Origin: Neurospora tetraspora
Taxonomy: Eukaryota; Ascomycota; Sordariomycetes; Sordariales; Sordariaceae
NCBI RefSeq assembly: GCF_033439725.1
Contig: NW_026944387.1
Coordinates: 3,658,001 to 3,722,000 of the forward strand
Length of the DNA stretch: 64,000 bases
Direction: 5' to 3'
This document shows, piece after piece, positions 47,925 to 57,857 of the stretch; positions within the stretch are counted from its first letter, which is position 1, and the number at the start of each line of letters is the position of its first letter. The notes beneath the pieces are model-generated. The model saw only the letters and a program-made list of their open reading frames with translations. It ran no database searches and was not told where the DNA came from. The position numbers were made by a program, and so were the translations under genes.

Positions 47925-48507
47925 TGGTGGGACGGGACTTCCAACATTTCGAAAGCCAGAAATACATGCTGCAGCATGAGTGACTTAGGCAGACATATAT
48001 CATATTGCTTGCCGTTGTCGATCGGAACCCCCTTGTCCGACGAAGACCACTTTCTTGTTCACGCTAACGAAGCCCTATACAAGGCAGATGCCAGACCAAG
48101 AAGGTCTCAGGTAGACTGTTGGTTCCTCCACCGGTCTAGCTTCAGGTACCCGAGATAGCGTTCTCGCAGTGTGCCGCGGCCTTGGGTCAGCTTCTAGGGG
48201 TAAGACTACGTGGGCCCTGTGATAGTGCTGGGTTAGAATGAATGAATCCCTGGACAGATCCTCGACTCCACGCCACTGAAAGGAACTACCTACCTTGATC
48301 TAGCTCCAGCAGTTTGGGTTTGACTCACAGCCGTGAATTATGGAACATTGAATTGTGGTTGACTTGTAGTAGTTGACCACGCTACACTGTGCCAGGCAAG
48401 AATCCTGTCTATGAACATCTGTTACAACGTCGACCAGTAGACATGTGGCACGGCATGGGTAATCAGCCAATTCGCATAGACAAGCGTGTCTCCTGGTAAA
48501 TTGGAGG
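47925..48507. other. Intergenic, MITE copy 1 to HET gene stop
   Basis: Host DNA with short open frames only, probably including the 3' flank of the HET gene. Nothing else recognised. Confidence 0.45.
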
Positions 48508-50319
48508 CTATTCGAGAGGGCGCGGAATGTGAGCTGGGGGCGGATGAAGCAGTTTAACTGCTTTGCGAAGTATTACAGTGTATTGCTTCTTGGGACAAAC
48601 CCGACCTAGAGCCCATTCGAACTCAGCAGGGGGGTTGGTGGCAGCTGCTTCAATTCCTATAACCACTGTTTGTGTATTTCCAGCAGTCCCAAGCGTGATC
48701 ACCTTCTGACGACCGTACTGAGGCCCTTTATTGAGAAGGTGCCCTGGTTCATGGTCATAGCCAGGAAAGAGGACAGGAAAGAGGACATGGCGAGGGATAT
48801 GACTCTGCTGAATCAAGCTGGTGATCTCTGGCAGGTCATCCTCGCCTAGAAGAAATGCTCGTGGAATTCCGCCTTCCAACACATGACAGAAATCGATGAT
48901 CACGTATAATTTGCGAGAATGTTGTTGATTACTTAAGTGAGAAATCTTAAGCTCGACGCACGCAATCTCATATACCTGCCCGTAAAATCCGACCCATGGC
49001 GGGAAGAACAACGATCTCGACGCATCCCAATGCGTATGGGGAAGCGTACGGGAAACTTTGATGTGCAGATCTGATGACCACCTTATTGATACGGAGTGTT
49101 CAAATATTTCGTCCTTTGACTTCGACAAGGTCCTGTGGTCCATAATAATGGTGTTGGCGATGGCGGAAACAGCAAGAGAACCGTTGTCCCAGCTGATGAT
49201 TCGGGGTTCGTAGTCCATCAGTATTCTTACACCAAGCCGAACGTAGAGCCCCGGGCCGATTTTCTGGAGAAAAACAGCGGGGGTTGTTATGCCCAGGCTG
49301 GTGATATATGGGGTATAGTAAATGTTTTGGAGTCGTGCTCTGCCCATGCCCTCTGTGATCCCGATTACACACACGTTCGGGCCGAAATTCAATCCCTTGT
49401 TTGTCAGAGTAAACTCCGGAATATCGCGAATGCTCATGCTTTTGGAAGGTTTGAGGTGCGACGTTCCCTCGATCATGTGCTCCCATGTTGCCCCAAAGTC
49501 TGCCGGTGAAGTAGCAAAAAGGTTACATGAGGGATGCTCCGTCAAGCTTTTCTTGCTGTTCTTCGGTTGAAAATTAAGAGGTTCACCCCAAAGAAAGATT
49601 GACAAATCGTTGCTACGCTTGATGATCTCCTCTTGGAGTCTGCGGAAAGCATTGTCGCCTTCTCCGTAGATGAGTGGCATATTGACCTCGAATATTCCGA
49701 GTAGACAGTAAGCTTTGTCTTCAGGACGGGTCGTTTCACGAGACGAGGCCCAGAGCATCCGCTCGGCAATCGCAAAGTCACTCAGTGACCGACGATGGAG
49801 AAGGATGTCCTTTGAAACACGCGTGATGCGGTTGATGAATTCCAGGATGCGGTTGTCGCCTTTCTCCCCCACGACATTCCAGTCTCTGTCGAACAATATC
49901 ACTGTTTTGGGCGCAATGAGTTCCTGCAAGGTGAACCCTCGTTTGAACCAGCGGCATATGCCGAGCTCAAGTTCCGGCCATGCCCCGGGAGTAAAGTCGA
50001 CAAGATAGGCGTAGCATTCATGGGCATTTTTGTACCAGCGGTACATGGAGTTGATGCTCTCGGTGAGCTCGGCGCTGCTCGACTTGTCGATGCAACAGGT
50101 GTCAATCCAGGCCCATTGCTGACCCCTCGTCTGTGCCATTTTGCAGGTATCCTGTATTTTCTTGTATCCAGCCTTTACCATGGTCGACGGAGACTTGGAG
50201 ACCATCTCCTGAAAGGTGATTTCGTCTTTCTCCCATGTGTGGGAAAGTATCACGTAGGGGGGAGCTTGCGACTCGAAGAACTCGTGAAGCTCGAGCGTCA
50301 CAGTGTTGATCAATCTCAT
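48508..50319 (-). CDS. HET-domain protein
   Basis: A single exon of 603 codons begins MRLINTVTLELHEFF. The heterokaryon incompatibility (HET) domain is complete over about residues 1-250: YVILSHTWEKDEITFQEM, GQQWAWIDTCCIDKSSSAEL, SINSMYRWYKNAHECYAYL, RWFKRGFTLQELIAPKTVIL, and ERMLWASSRETTRPEDKAYC followed by LLGIF and MPLIYGEG. HET domains trigger programmed cell death when two genetically different strains fuse; many genes with the domain have no proven role. The C-terminal half (residues 270-600) has no named domain. It lacks the NACHT and WD repeats of HET-D/E types. It sits 0.6 kb from a MITE and 1.2 kb from RIP block 2, a repeat-rich setting common for this fast-evolving family. The frame is intact. 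Confidence 0.9.
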   Translation of the reverse strand: MRLINTVTLELHEFFESQAPPYVILSHTWEKDEITFQEMVSKSPSTMVKAGYKKIQDTCKMAQTRGQQWAWIDTCCIDKSSSAELTESINSMYRWYKNAHECYAYLVDFTPGAWPELELGICRWFKRGFTLQELIAPKTVILFDRDWNVVGEKGDNRILEFINRITRVSKDILLHRRSLSDFAIAERMLWASSRETTRPEDKAYCLLGIFEVNMPLIYGEGDNAFRRLQEEIIKRSNDLSIFLWGEPLNFQPKNSKKSLTEHPSCNLFATSPADFGATWEHMIEGTSHLKPSKSMSIRDIPEFTLTNKGLNFGPNVCVIGITEGMGRARLQNIYYTPYITSLGITTPAVFLQKIGPGLYVRLGVRILMDYEPRIISWDNGSLAVSAIANTIIMDHRTLSKSKDEIFEHSVSIRWSSDLHIKVSRTLPHTHWDASRSLFFPPWVGFYGQVYEIACVELKISHLSNQQHSRKLYVIIDFCHVLEGGIPRAFLLGEDDLPEITSLIQQSHIPRHVLFPVLFPGYDHEPGHLLNKGPQYGRQKVITLGTAGNTQTVVIGIEAAATNPPAEFEWALGRVCPKKQYTVILRKAVKLLHPPPAHIPRPLE

Positions 50320-51838
50320 TTTGACTCTCGTTTGCTGGGTATGTGTACGTCGGCATTATCTTTTGTCGTGCGTCTGGGTATCTCGTGTCGGTCGATAACT
50401 CGGTGAATCTGATGATTGTGATCTTAACAACGGCCCAACGGGTGGCATTCGGAAGAAGAGCAGAGGAGAGGAACGAGGGACAGGCTGGATGCGGGGTTTG
50501 CTTCCTAATAATGGGTTGGAGAGTCAGCCACCTTCTCTTCTAAAGTGTTGTATTGGATCGGACAAGTTCCCGTGGGGAAGAAGATGGTGCTTTGGTTGCC
50601 CATGTGATTGGGCGTCGCTTGGCCGCCCATTCATTCAGCTTTGCTTGGGAACAGCTTGATGCTGCACTTGCCTGGTTATTCCCTCTTTGCGCTCCCAGTC
50701 AGCGGTAGCCTGACCCCCATTTTCAGGCCTCGGAGTTGCTTTGGGCAGCAATTGACATTTCTTTCCCAAAGGGCCACCATGGCCACTTGGTTTGGTCGGA
50801 TCTGATGGCTTAGATGCCTGTCTATCACGGGTGCTGCAAGCTTAGCGGGCAACAAGATAGTGCGGTAACTGTCTTTTCTGTTCAGCTGTGGGGATCATCA
50901 TCGCGCCGACAAGCGGAAATGGAAGGCCTTTTCTGGATACATAATGTGTGCCGGTTGAGAGTAGCACAGGTGTAGAAAAGCGGGATTTCGTGGTGAAAGT
51001 TGCGTCGTATAACTAATCTGCGGTTGAGCGGATGAAGTAGATAATTCCATGATGACGACAGTTGTTGTTCAGGGAAGAAACGGAAGAAGAAGAGCCCAAA
51101 TGTTAGTGGCTTTACCGGCAGAACAGAGCGATCAGCGGCAGGCAAACAGAGGGCCTATTGCCGAGCACAGATCATATGCCACACCCGACTTATTTTGGGT
51201 GTCACTTGTCACCCTAACCCTCTTCTTCACAGAGGGACCAACTTCGCCATCCAATCTGATGGACGTCGACCGGTTCCCGGGGCTGGGATGCACGCCATTG
51301 AAGCATAGAGGCATTCGCTGTGTCCACGACACATACTCCCTCTATTGATGCCTTCATCGGACGCTCAAGACCTGACGTCCCAGCGAGAAGCGCGCGAGCA
51401 CAAGCGGGATGCCAGTCCTGGATGTATCTGCGTCTCAATTCCTGACGGAGAAGTGAGGACCAACAACACCGTGGCAAACGGATTCGCTGACCACTGCTCT
51501 TCAGGATCTCAAGTCTGACTATAGAACTAGTCATGATCTGTTCGCTCGACAACCGCAAGGACATTCTCGTTTGGAAGCCAAAATGATGGTGTCGTGTCAG
51601 TCCCCGTTGGTCAGTGGCCTCCAGTCACTTCCAGTGTTCTACCACGAGCAGTCATAGAATCCCGATATTGTATACATGCCCCTTGGCCACCATCCAGTAC
51701 AAACTCCTCATACAGAGCACTGCCATCTTCCACTCTGAACACCAATAACACACTCGATAGCCCCTTTACAGCATATTTCTTGACAACTCCTGGTCACCTA
51801 CTTCCAGCTTTCCAGTGTCTCCATCAGCAACCAAGACA
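50320..51838. other. Intergenic, HET promoter side
   Basis: About 1.5 kb. Likely contains the HET gene promoter and that of the downstream Ser-rich ORF. Overlapping short frames (for example minus 51214-51564) show no domain. No RNA gene or transposon ends found. Confidence 0.5.
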
Positions 51839-52090
51839 ATGTCTTCCACAACCACCAACACCAGTCTTTTCGGAGGGCCCTCAAAGTCTTCTACCAGCTC
51901 CTCCGGCTATACCAGCGCTAGTAGCTCGACAACATCCAGCAGCACTAGCACGACTTCCTCGGGCACGTCGTCCACAGGATCAGGAAGTTCGGGAACGAGC
52001 ACTACGAGCAGTAGCTCAACCTCTTACAACACTCCCACGGACAAGTCGGGGGTTTCTAACCCTTATTCCTATTCGGGATGGTTCTCTTAG
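51839..52090 (+). CDS. Small Ser/Thr-rich protein, unknown
   Basis: An 83-residue frame begins MSSTTTNTSLFGGPSKSS and ends SNPYSYSGWFS. About two thirds of the residues are Ser, Thr or Gly, in runs such as TSSSTSTTSSGTSSTGSGSS. No signal peptide or membrane segment is visible. An in-frame ATG also lies eight codons upstream (51815). The upstream leader CCATCAGCAACCAAGACA suits a fungal start context. Such proteins are intrinsically disordered; the role is unknown. It could be a real small gene, since the opposite strands lack comparable order, but low-complexity sequence stays open easily by chance. Confidence 0.5.
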   Translation: MSSTTTNTSLFGGPSKSSTSSSGYTSASSSTTSSSTSTTSSGTSSTGSGSSGTSTTSSSSTSYNTPTDKSGVSNPYSYSGWFS

Positions 52091-52701
52091 GTTGGAGAAT
52101 GGAGAGTCGTGGTTTGTGAAGGGATGGTCGTCGGGACACGACGGTGGTAGGCTGACAAGATGGTAGCAAGACGGCTGGAAGAGAGAATGGGAACTGTGAT
52201 GACACAATGATGGATGGGACTGAGAGAATCGAATCATTAGCAAGGTTGAGGAAGAGCATGCGTCGAGGGGGTAAATATAGGGTTATGTTATTCACCTTAT
52301 GAACTTCAAGGTGACCTAACACATAGGACCCTTCAATTCCCTGACGTACCACAACCTTGCCTATTTCTGGGCCATGACTGCGGTTGCTGTGGGTAACAGC
52401 CGTCTTGTTCAACAAGTTACTCTCCTACAGTAATACCAAACCCTGTGATGGTGGGCCACATGGGGTAGTTTCGTTACTTGTGCAACCTGTTCCTATATGT
52501 TTGACTTTGGCCTTCACTGCACGTTACGTTGTTCATGGTTCCGGAAGCAATAGCATGCAAATTCTCCTGAAGAACGACAAACTCATTGTCTGAATACAGC
52601 CCTCTTTCTTCATCAGGCCTCATGTCGGGACCGACAGACTCCAGCTCTGGAGGCCACTTTCCCGGAAATGCCCCGCAATGAGAATGGCGACCCAAGTAGA
52701 T
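52091..52701. other. Intergenic between Ser-rich ORF and MITE copy 2
   Basis: Host DNA with minor open frames; nothing supported. Confidence 0.45.
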
Positions 52702-53127
52702 GAGAAAACCTCAGCGCACTCCAAGGCAAACCTATACGCACCCTAAGCTCCAAGAAGTAAAGCGTATTATTTTCAGCTACAACCATCCAATTGTTATAAA
52801 ACCTGGTACAAGTACAAGAACACGTCTTATTGTCTTATTGAAGGATTTACTTCGTTATCTTCTTTCCAGATTGGCTATAAATTCACGTAGTTGCATTCGA
52901 CGCGCCAACTTTGCAACTGAGATTTCGAACCGGCCTTAAATCAATCGTAACACAGCCTTTACATACGATATAAGGGATATAAGGCTCTGGAAAGGTAAAG
53001 GTCTGCCTAGAAATAAGGTGAAGACTCTTTTGGAGTCACAGATGAAATGCATTGTTGAGAAAAGGCTTCTATAACCCCGGACTTAGAGTGCGCGTAGGTT
53101 TGTCTTAGAGTGCGCTGAGGTTTTCTC
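52702..53127. mobile_element. hAT-like MITE, copy 2 (426 bp)
   Basis: Inverted ends GAGAAAACCTCAGCGCACTC and its complement GAGTGCGCTGAGGTTTTCTC define the element. Flanking octamers AAGTAGAT (52694-52701) and AACTAGAT (53128-53135) differ by one base and are the probable target duplication. Length and ends match copy 1 at 47488-47916, in the opposite orientation. The interior is non-coding. Confidence 0.78.
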
Positions 53128-53502
53128 AACTAGATAGAAGGCGCGTCCCGTGGGTGTAAAAAAGGAAGCAGTCACGACGAGAAGGAACCCAGCGACATAG
53201 GGATTAGGGAAGGAAGCTAGCAGTAAAGGAAGGAAGACATTCCCATCAACGAAGCTCATGACTAACTGGAAGCCGGGTTGCGGGGAAGGGACTCACGTAC
53301 ATAAATTCAGGCACCCCAGGTCTGGTGAGCTCACTTGTTTCTCTTGATCACAGCATACAACTCTTCTTGATCAATTGGTTTCAACCCCATTTTGCATACA
53401 ACTCAACAGCATCATCGAATTACAACCACGTTTCTTCCAGGTTATCTTCTTGTCAATCTCTCCTCAACTTGGCTCAATCTCAACCATACCAACCAACCCA
53501 AC
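53128..53502. other. Promoter and leader of the ankyrin gene
   Basis: Short region between MITE copy 2 and the ankyrin ATG. The MITE ends only about 375 bp from the start codon and could influence expression. Confidence 0.45.
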
Positions 53503-55512
53503 ATGGACGAAAACGAACAGTCTCAACATGAAAACGAAACCTCCAAAGCCCTCGCCCACGCCCTCCGTACCGGAGACCTCGCCACCATCCTTCGGCTCCT
53601 CAACTCATCCCAGCATCCCATCTCTCCCACCACAATCTGCATCTCGCCTAACTTCCCGGCAGGAAACCCACTCTCTTGCACTGAGCTTGTCCAGTGCCAC
53701 CCCCTCGGCGTAGCCTCCATGTTCTCCCACCCCAAACTCGTCTCCCACTTACTCTCCATCCCTCAAGTCCTCACCCACATCGACGACCCTGTCTCCAACC
53801 TCTGCAAATGCCTCTACGACCCCGTCGACACTCGGGCCCTGGTTGATCCCGACGTATGGCATGATCCAGCGCACTGGACTGCTTTGCACTTGGCGATTTG
53901 CCAGGGAAAAGAGGAAGAGTACGAGAACCCTCCCATCATACTGCCAAACCGCGAGCCTTCGCTGCGGATTGTGAAGGATTTGATAAAGGCGGGAGCGTCC
54001 CTTACCGGATCAGCTGATCAACCCCATCAGGAAAAGATCACGATCCTACATACCGCAGCTTTGAAGGGCCGGGTCGATATTCTTTCTTACGTCCTCTCCC
54101 CCGAGTTTTCACGGAAAGCGGAAGTAGACATCAACGCCCGCGACCGCAAAGGCCGGACACCACTACATTATGCCGCCCTCCGCTACTCTCCCTCCCCCGA
54201 CGACGACGAGAAAGACCTCTCCTGTATCAGATATCTCCTATATATGGGCGCGGACCGCGAAAGCCGCGACATCTACTCCCAAACTCCCTTCACACTCGCC
54301 CTCTCCTTTGGCTGTTTTTCGTCTGCCAAGATCCTCTTCCTCAAAGGAGCAAAACACGACTTCCGCTTTTTGTTCCCGCACACCTACACTCTTTCCTTCC
54401 CATTGCAGGTACTGGCTCACTCGTACGAGACTTTCTTCAACTCTCCATCTCGGCCCGGACCGGTAGCCAAACCAACCTGGGAAGCGCAGCGAGCTGATTT
54501 GATCAAGACCATAACCCGGCTTTCACCACCCGGTGTTACGTCCGTTGACTGCGGCTGTTTTTACGCAGACAATATCGACCCGGATGAGCAAGAAGTTCTG
54601 CATCCGCTGCACATAGCAGCAGGGGACGGGAGTAATCCCACTTCTGTACTCTCCCTCTTCCTGGATGCATACGCGGGACCTCAATCTCGTTCAGGGTCGA
54701 GGGGAACATGGACGACGGCGTTGCACGAGGCTGTCCGATCCCAACCTCCTTCAGAGCGCCTGAGGTGGTCGATGGTACACCCGGACTATGACCCTGAGTC
54801 CGGCCAAATTGCCCGATTTGGAGAAGAACCAGAACCACCTGCGGCTGCTTCGTTCGTCAATCCGCCACCTCCTTCTTCACCGTCACGATCCAACTCGACT
54901 AGTTCTGCCATTACTGAAGAGTCTGAAGAACGAGGGATATGGAAAATTGGAGCCAAACCCAGGATAAACACACCCGCTCAATTACACCAGTGGACAGCCA
55001 TTTTGAAATGTGTCGTGCTCATCACGCGGGGCGCAAAACTTTGCAAAACAAACTCGGAAGGGCTGACGGCTTTGGACCTGGCCATTCGCCGCTCAGAAGG
55101 GGAGGAAAGTATCTACAGGATTGACGAACAGGGGGGCCAGCAGTACAAATACTGCTCCTACAAGTTCGTCGGCTCGCTATTGTTCAATTTGATACTGCCC
55201 TTCAAAAACCCGCCACAGCCGCTGCTGGATGTGGAGGATAGGATGTACTTGGCTGAGAAGCTGAGGGAGGTGATTGTGGCGAATCCGCAGTTGGCGTTTG
55301 AGCTGGTGGCTGCTGGGGTGGATCTCGTGGTTGTGAAGGAGAGGAGGCACGAGGTATGGTATGAGGCGAGAATGGCGAGACTGCAAGGGGCTGGGAGTGG
55401 GGGGCGTGTTGATCCTTTTTACGCGATCAGATTCATAGAACTGCTTGTGAATGAGTGCGGCGGGAATTTGGAAGCTGCTGTGATTAGAGCCGAAGAGCTA
55501 AATATGTTGTAA
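53503..55512 (+). CDS. Ankyrin-repeat protein
   Basis: A single exon of 670 codons begins MDENEQSQHENETSK; the frame is open upstream but without an ATG. Ankyrin repeats are visible at about residues 125-300: HWTALHLAICQGK, ITILHTAALKGRVDILSYVL, and KGRTPLHYAALRYSPSPDDD. The next is QTPFTLALSFGCFSSAKIL, and further divergent ones include LHPLHIAAGDGS, WTTALHEAV and GLTALDLAIRRSEG. A Pro/Ser-rich linker (PPPPSSPSRSNSTSSAITEE, about 440-470) separates two repeat groups. Ankyrin repeats bind partner proteins; no enzymatic domain is present, so the partner and pathway are unknown. No transmembrane segment is evident. MITE copy 2 lies directly upstream and a truncated MITE end downstream. Confidence 0.9.
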   Translation: MDENEQSQHENETSKALAHALRTGDLATILRLLNSSQHPISPTTICISPNFPAGNPLSCTELVQCHPLGVASMFSHPKLVSHLLSIPQVLTHIDDPVSNLCKCLYDPVDTRALVDPDVWHDPAHWTALHLAICQGKEEEYENPPIILPNREPSLRIVKDLIKAGASLTGSADQPHQEKITILHTAALKGRVDILSYVLSPEFSRKAEVDINARDRKGRTPLHYAALRYSPSPDDDEKDLSCIRYLLYMGADRESRDIYSQTPFTLALSFGCFSSAKILFLKGAKHDFRFLFPHTYTLSFPLQVLAHSYETFFNSPSRPGPVAKPTWEAQRADLIKTITRLSPPGVTSVDCGCFYADNIDPDEQEVLHPLHIAAGDGSNPTSVLSLFLDAYAGPQSRSGSRGTWTTALHEAVRSQPPSERLRWSMVHPDYDPESGQIARFGEEPEPPAAASFVNPPPPSSPSRSNSTSSAITEESEERGIWKIGAKPRINTPAQLHQWTAILKCVVLITRGAKLCKTNSEGLTALDLAIRRSEGEESIYRIDEQGGQQYKYCSYKFVGSLLFNLILPFKNPPQPLLDVEDRMYLAEKLREVIVANPQLAFELVAAGVDLVVVKERRHEVWYEARMARLQGAGSGGRVDPFYAIRFIELLVNECGGNLEAAVIRAEELNML

Positions 55513-56001
55513 GAGGTTGATGACGTGGTCGTGGAGCCTCGGTAGGAAATTCGGTTTGGAAAGGGATACATACGTCTACAGTATTGGATTCAGCATGGTT
55601 TTGGAATTGGATGGGATGGGGAAGAGCAAGTGGCATTGAATTAGCATTAAGTAGAGGTAATCTCTGTGAAAGCTCCGCTTAACGGACGCATATGACACTC
55701 CTTTTTCCACTCCACGACCTCAAGCACGTCACACATCAAAGCGACGGAGTAAATCAAAAAGCCCAGCTTGCATTGTTAGGTACATGATTTTGCATTACTA
55801 TCCAACCTGCCACTGACCACCACCAAGATTCGTGCTTCCACATCACAAGAACAACTAAACAAGAAAGCACCATTGCCAATACCCTCAGTCGGATACATGG
55901 TACCGACTTGAACCACAACTAAGCCTCGCCCAGAGAGCAAGACAAAAGTCAGAACAAGCTAGGTCTTCTCAGAGAGGAATCGAGATGTTGTTAATTGGGA
56001 T
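55513..56001. other. 3' flank of the ankyrin gene
   Basis: Host sequence up to the truncated MITE end; no gene or RNA recognised. Confidence 0.45.
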
Positions 56002-56075
56002 GAGAAATCCTCAACACACTCCAAGTCCAACCTACATACACTCTTCTAAGACCCATATGACAGGTGTCATATAAA
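56002..56075. mobile_element. hAT-like MITE, truncated copy 3
   Basis: GAGAAATCCTCAACACACTC and the following 25 bp match one end of MITE copies 1 and 2 with mostly transition differences. No matching opposite end occurs downstream before the secreted-protein gene, so only an end survives. The right limit given is approximate. Confidence 0.55.
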
Positions 56076-56208
56076 CACTGTCGTTTTATATAGTAATCTG
56101 GGGTCTTTTCACTGTTCGAAACATCGCTCCCGCCTAGCCAAAGAGTCGTGATACTTTTCGTGGTGTTGTAGACCCCCCCTCCCAAACTCGATATTGCCGT
56201 CACGGCAG

Positions 56209-57328
56209 TCACACACACATACCCAATACGCAGATAAGTGGTTTTGGGGTAGTGGTGTTAACAATTGGGATCGTGCTAACAATTGGGAGAGTGGTGTTAA
56301 CAATTGTTGGGACAGTGGTGTTAACAATTGTTGGGATAGTATCGTTAATAAGTGTTGGGATAGTAGTGTTAACAATTGGTATAGTGTCGTCAATTGGGAT
56401 GCTCTCAATTGAGATGTTGTTGCCTAGGTCGATATTGACCAGAGGGTCGGTGTTCGGCGGAGTCGTGTACTTGATCGCCGGACCAGAGAAAATGCCGTTC
56501 CAGGCAATGGTACTAGGCTCACCGACGTCCATGAGAGCCGAGGACGCGGAGCGGTTGACGAAGCGCCGCTCAGCCAAGGAATCATCCCATCCGCGAAGTT
56601 CCAGCGTCAGGACGGTTCCGGGAGCCGGGCAAGCAGTGTTGGTCCCGACTAGAACCGTGTTGCCTGTAGGCGCAACGACTACCGCAAGGTCGGCGACCTT
56701 GGCTTGGTAGGTGGCGGTCAAAATCTGCTCGGTCTCCAAGATGGTCGGGGGGTCAGTGGTCGGGCATGATGTAGTCGGGTTTGCGTTCAGAAACAGGGTG
56801 AACCGGCCCGAGCCGGTGACGGTGCTGGTGTTGCCGAGGAAGAAGATGAACTGGCAGCTCTTTCCGAAAGTGTCTAGTGGAAAGACGAAGGTGACTTGGG
56901 TTCTGATGTCGGTTTCGACTCCATCAGTGGTGTCGTCGTTGATACTCGATGCGTCCGCCCGGTACAGAGCAATTGGCTTCGCGGGTGAGCCCGTCGTACT
57001 GAATGGTGCTGCTGGGCATGAGCAGATTGACGTTGTTGACCAAGCCGGGGTACCCAGGGATTGGACGGGGAATAGTCAGGGGAGGAGGATAGTAGGCGTA
57101 GGGGTCGTAGTAGTTGTAGGGATAGTCGCCGGTGATGGCGTCGAGCTCGGCAAGGATGGACTCGAGGGACATGATGCTGGTATCACCGATTTCGATGTCG
57201 CCCCAGGCGGCGAAGTTGCCGTCGGTGAGGGCCTCGAGCTCAGCCTCGGTGACGAAGCCGGTGTCGAGCCTCTGGGCCTGGACGGAGGCGAGAGCACCCG
57301 CGAGGGCGAGAGCTGCGCCGTACTTCAT
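56209..57328 (-). CDS. Secreted Thr/Asn-rich protein, unknown; frame change inside
   Basis: The N-terminal part (start 57328) has signal peptide MKYGAALALAGALASVQAQ, then TEAELEALTDGNFAAWG and a Tyr/Pro stretch. The C-terminal part (from about 57018 down) reads YRADASSINDDTTDGVETDI, QVTFVFPLDTFGKSCQFIFF and ETEQILTATYQAKVADL. This fold-like region resembles secreted fungal proteins of unknown role. The two parts lie in different frames. A 42-nt intron (donor GTACCC, acceptor GCCCAG, near 57021-57062) would join them, but that is short and weak for this genome, so a one-base frameshift is an alternative. The last 45 residues are an Asn/Thr/Pro repeat with many possible N-glycosylation sites. 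It is probably extracellular or wall-bound. Confidence 0.6.
56240..56400 (-). repeat. Degenerate tandem repeat in coding DNA
   Basis: About six imperfect units of 24-27 bp contain GTTAACAATTG-like cores. On the minus strand they encode IVNTT-x-P units at the C-terminus of the secreted protein. Copy number is probably variable between strains. Confidence 0.65.
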
Positions 57329-57857
57329 GGTGAGATGATGTGGGCGTCGAGATAGGTGTTGGATGACAGTTGATCTTGTAGACTGGTACGGATCAACCAG
57401 TGCAACCGGGACCCACGAACCTCCGAACAAGACAGGTATTCTGAGGATGTCTGTTGGTCAGCTCTTATACCCATCTTCCGGTGTGCAATTGCCGATGCGA
57501 TTCTTGAGCGACAAGAGTCGTGACGAGACTCGCGTTTCAACCGGACGTGCAGAGACATCATTCTCACCCTGATGCCGATCGTTGTTTAATGAGTCCATGC
57601 CTGGGTAGAGGTTGGATTGATTTTGAGACATTGCTTTGCTGTTAGTCAAGGGCAGAAGCATTCCAGGCCCGTTACCCTTTCGGTATAAGCCGTTTTTCAC
57701 ACATTCTTCACCGTGGTATATGGTGAGAAAGGGCTTAAGAAGACATTCCACTCTGTTCCGAATGTTGTTCATTCCCACCCGAGGAAAGAGCCAGTCTTTC
57801 AAGGCCAAAGGGTTGCTTCAGTCTTTGCGTCTCGGGCTGGATCGATACATTTCTGGC
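57329..57857. other. Intergenic, secreted-protein promoter to GT69 3' end
   Basis: Holds the promoter of the minus-strand secreted protein and the 3' flank of the mannosyltransferase. No other feature. Confidence 0.45.
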
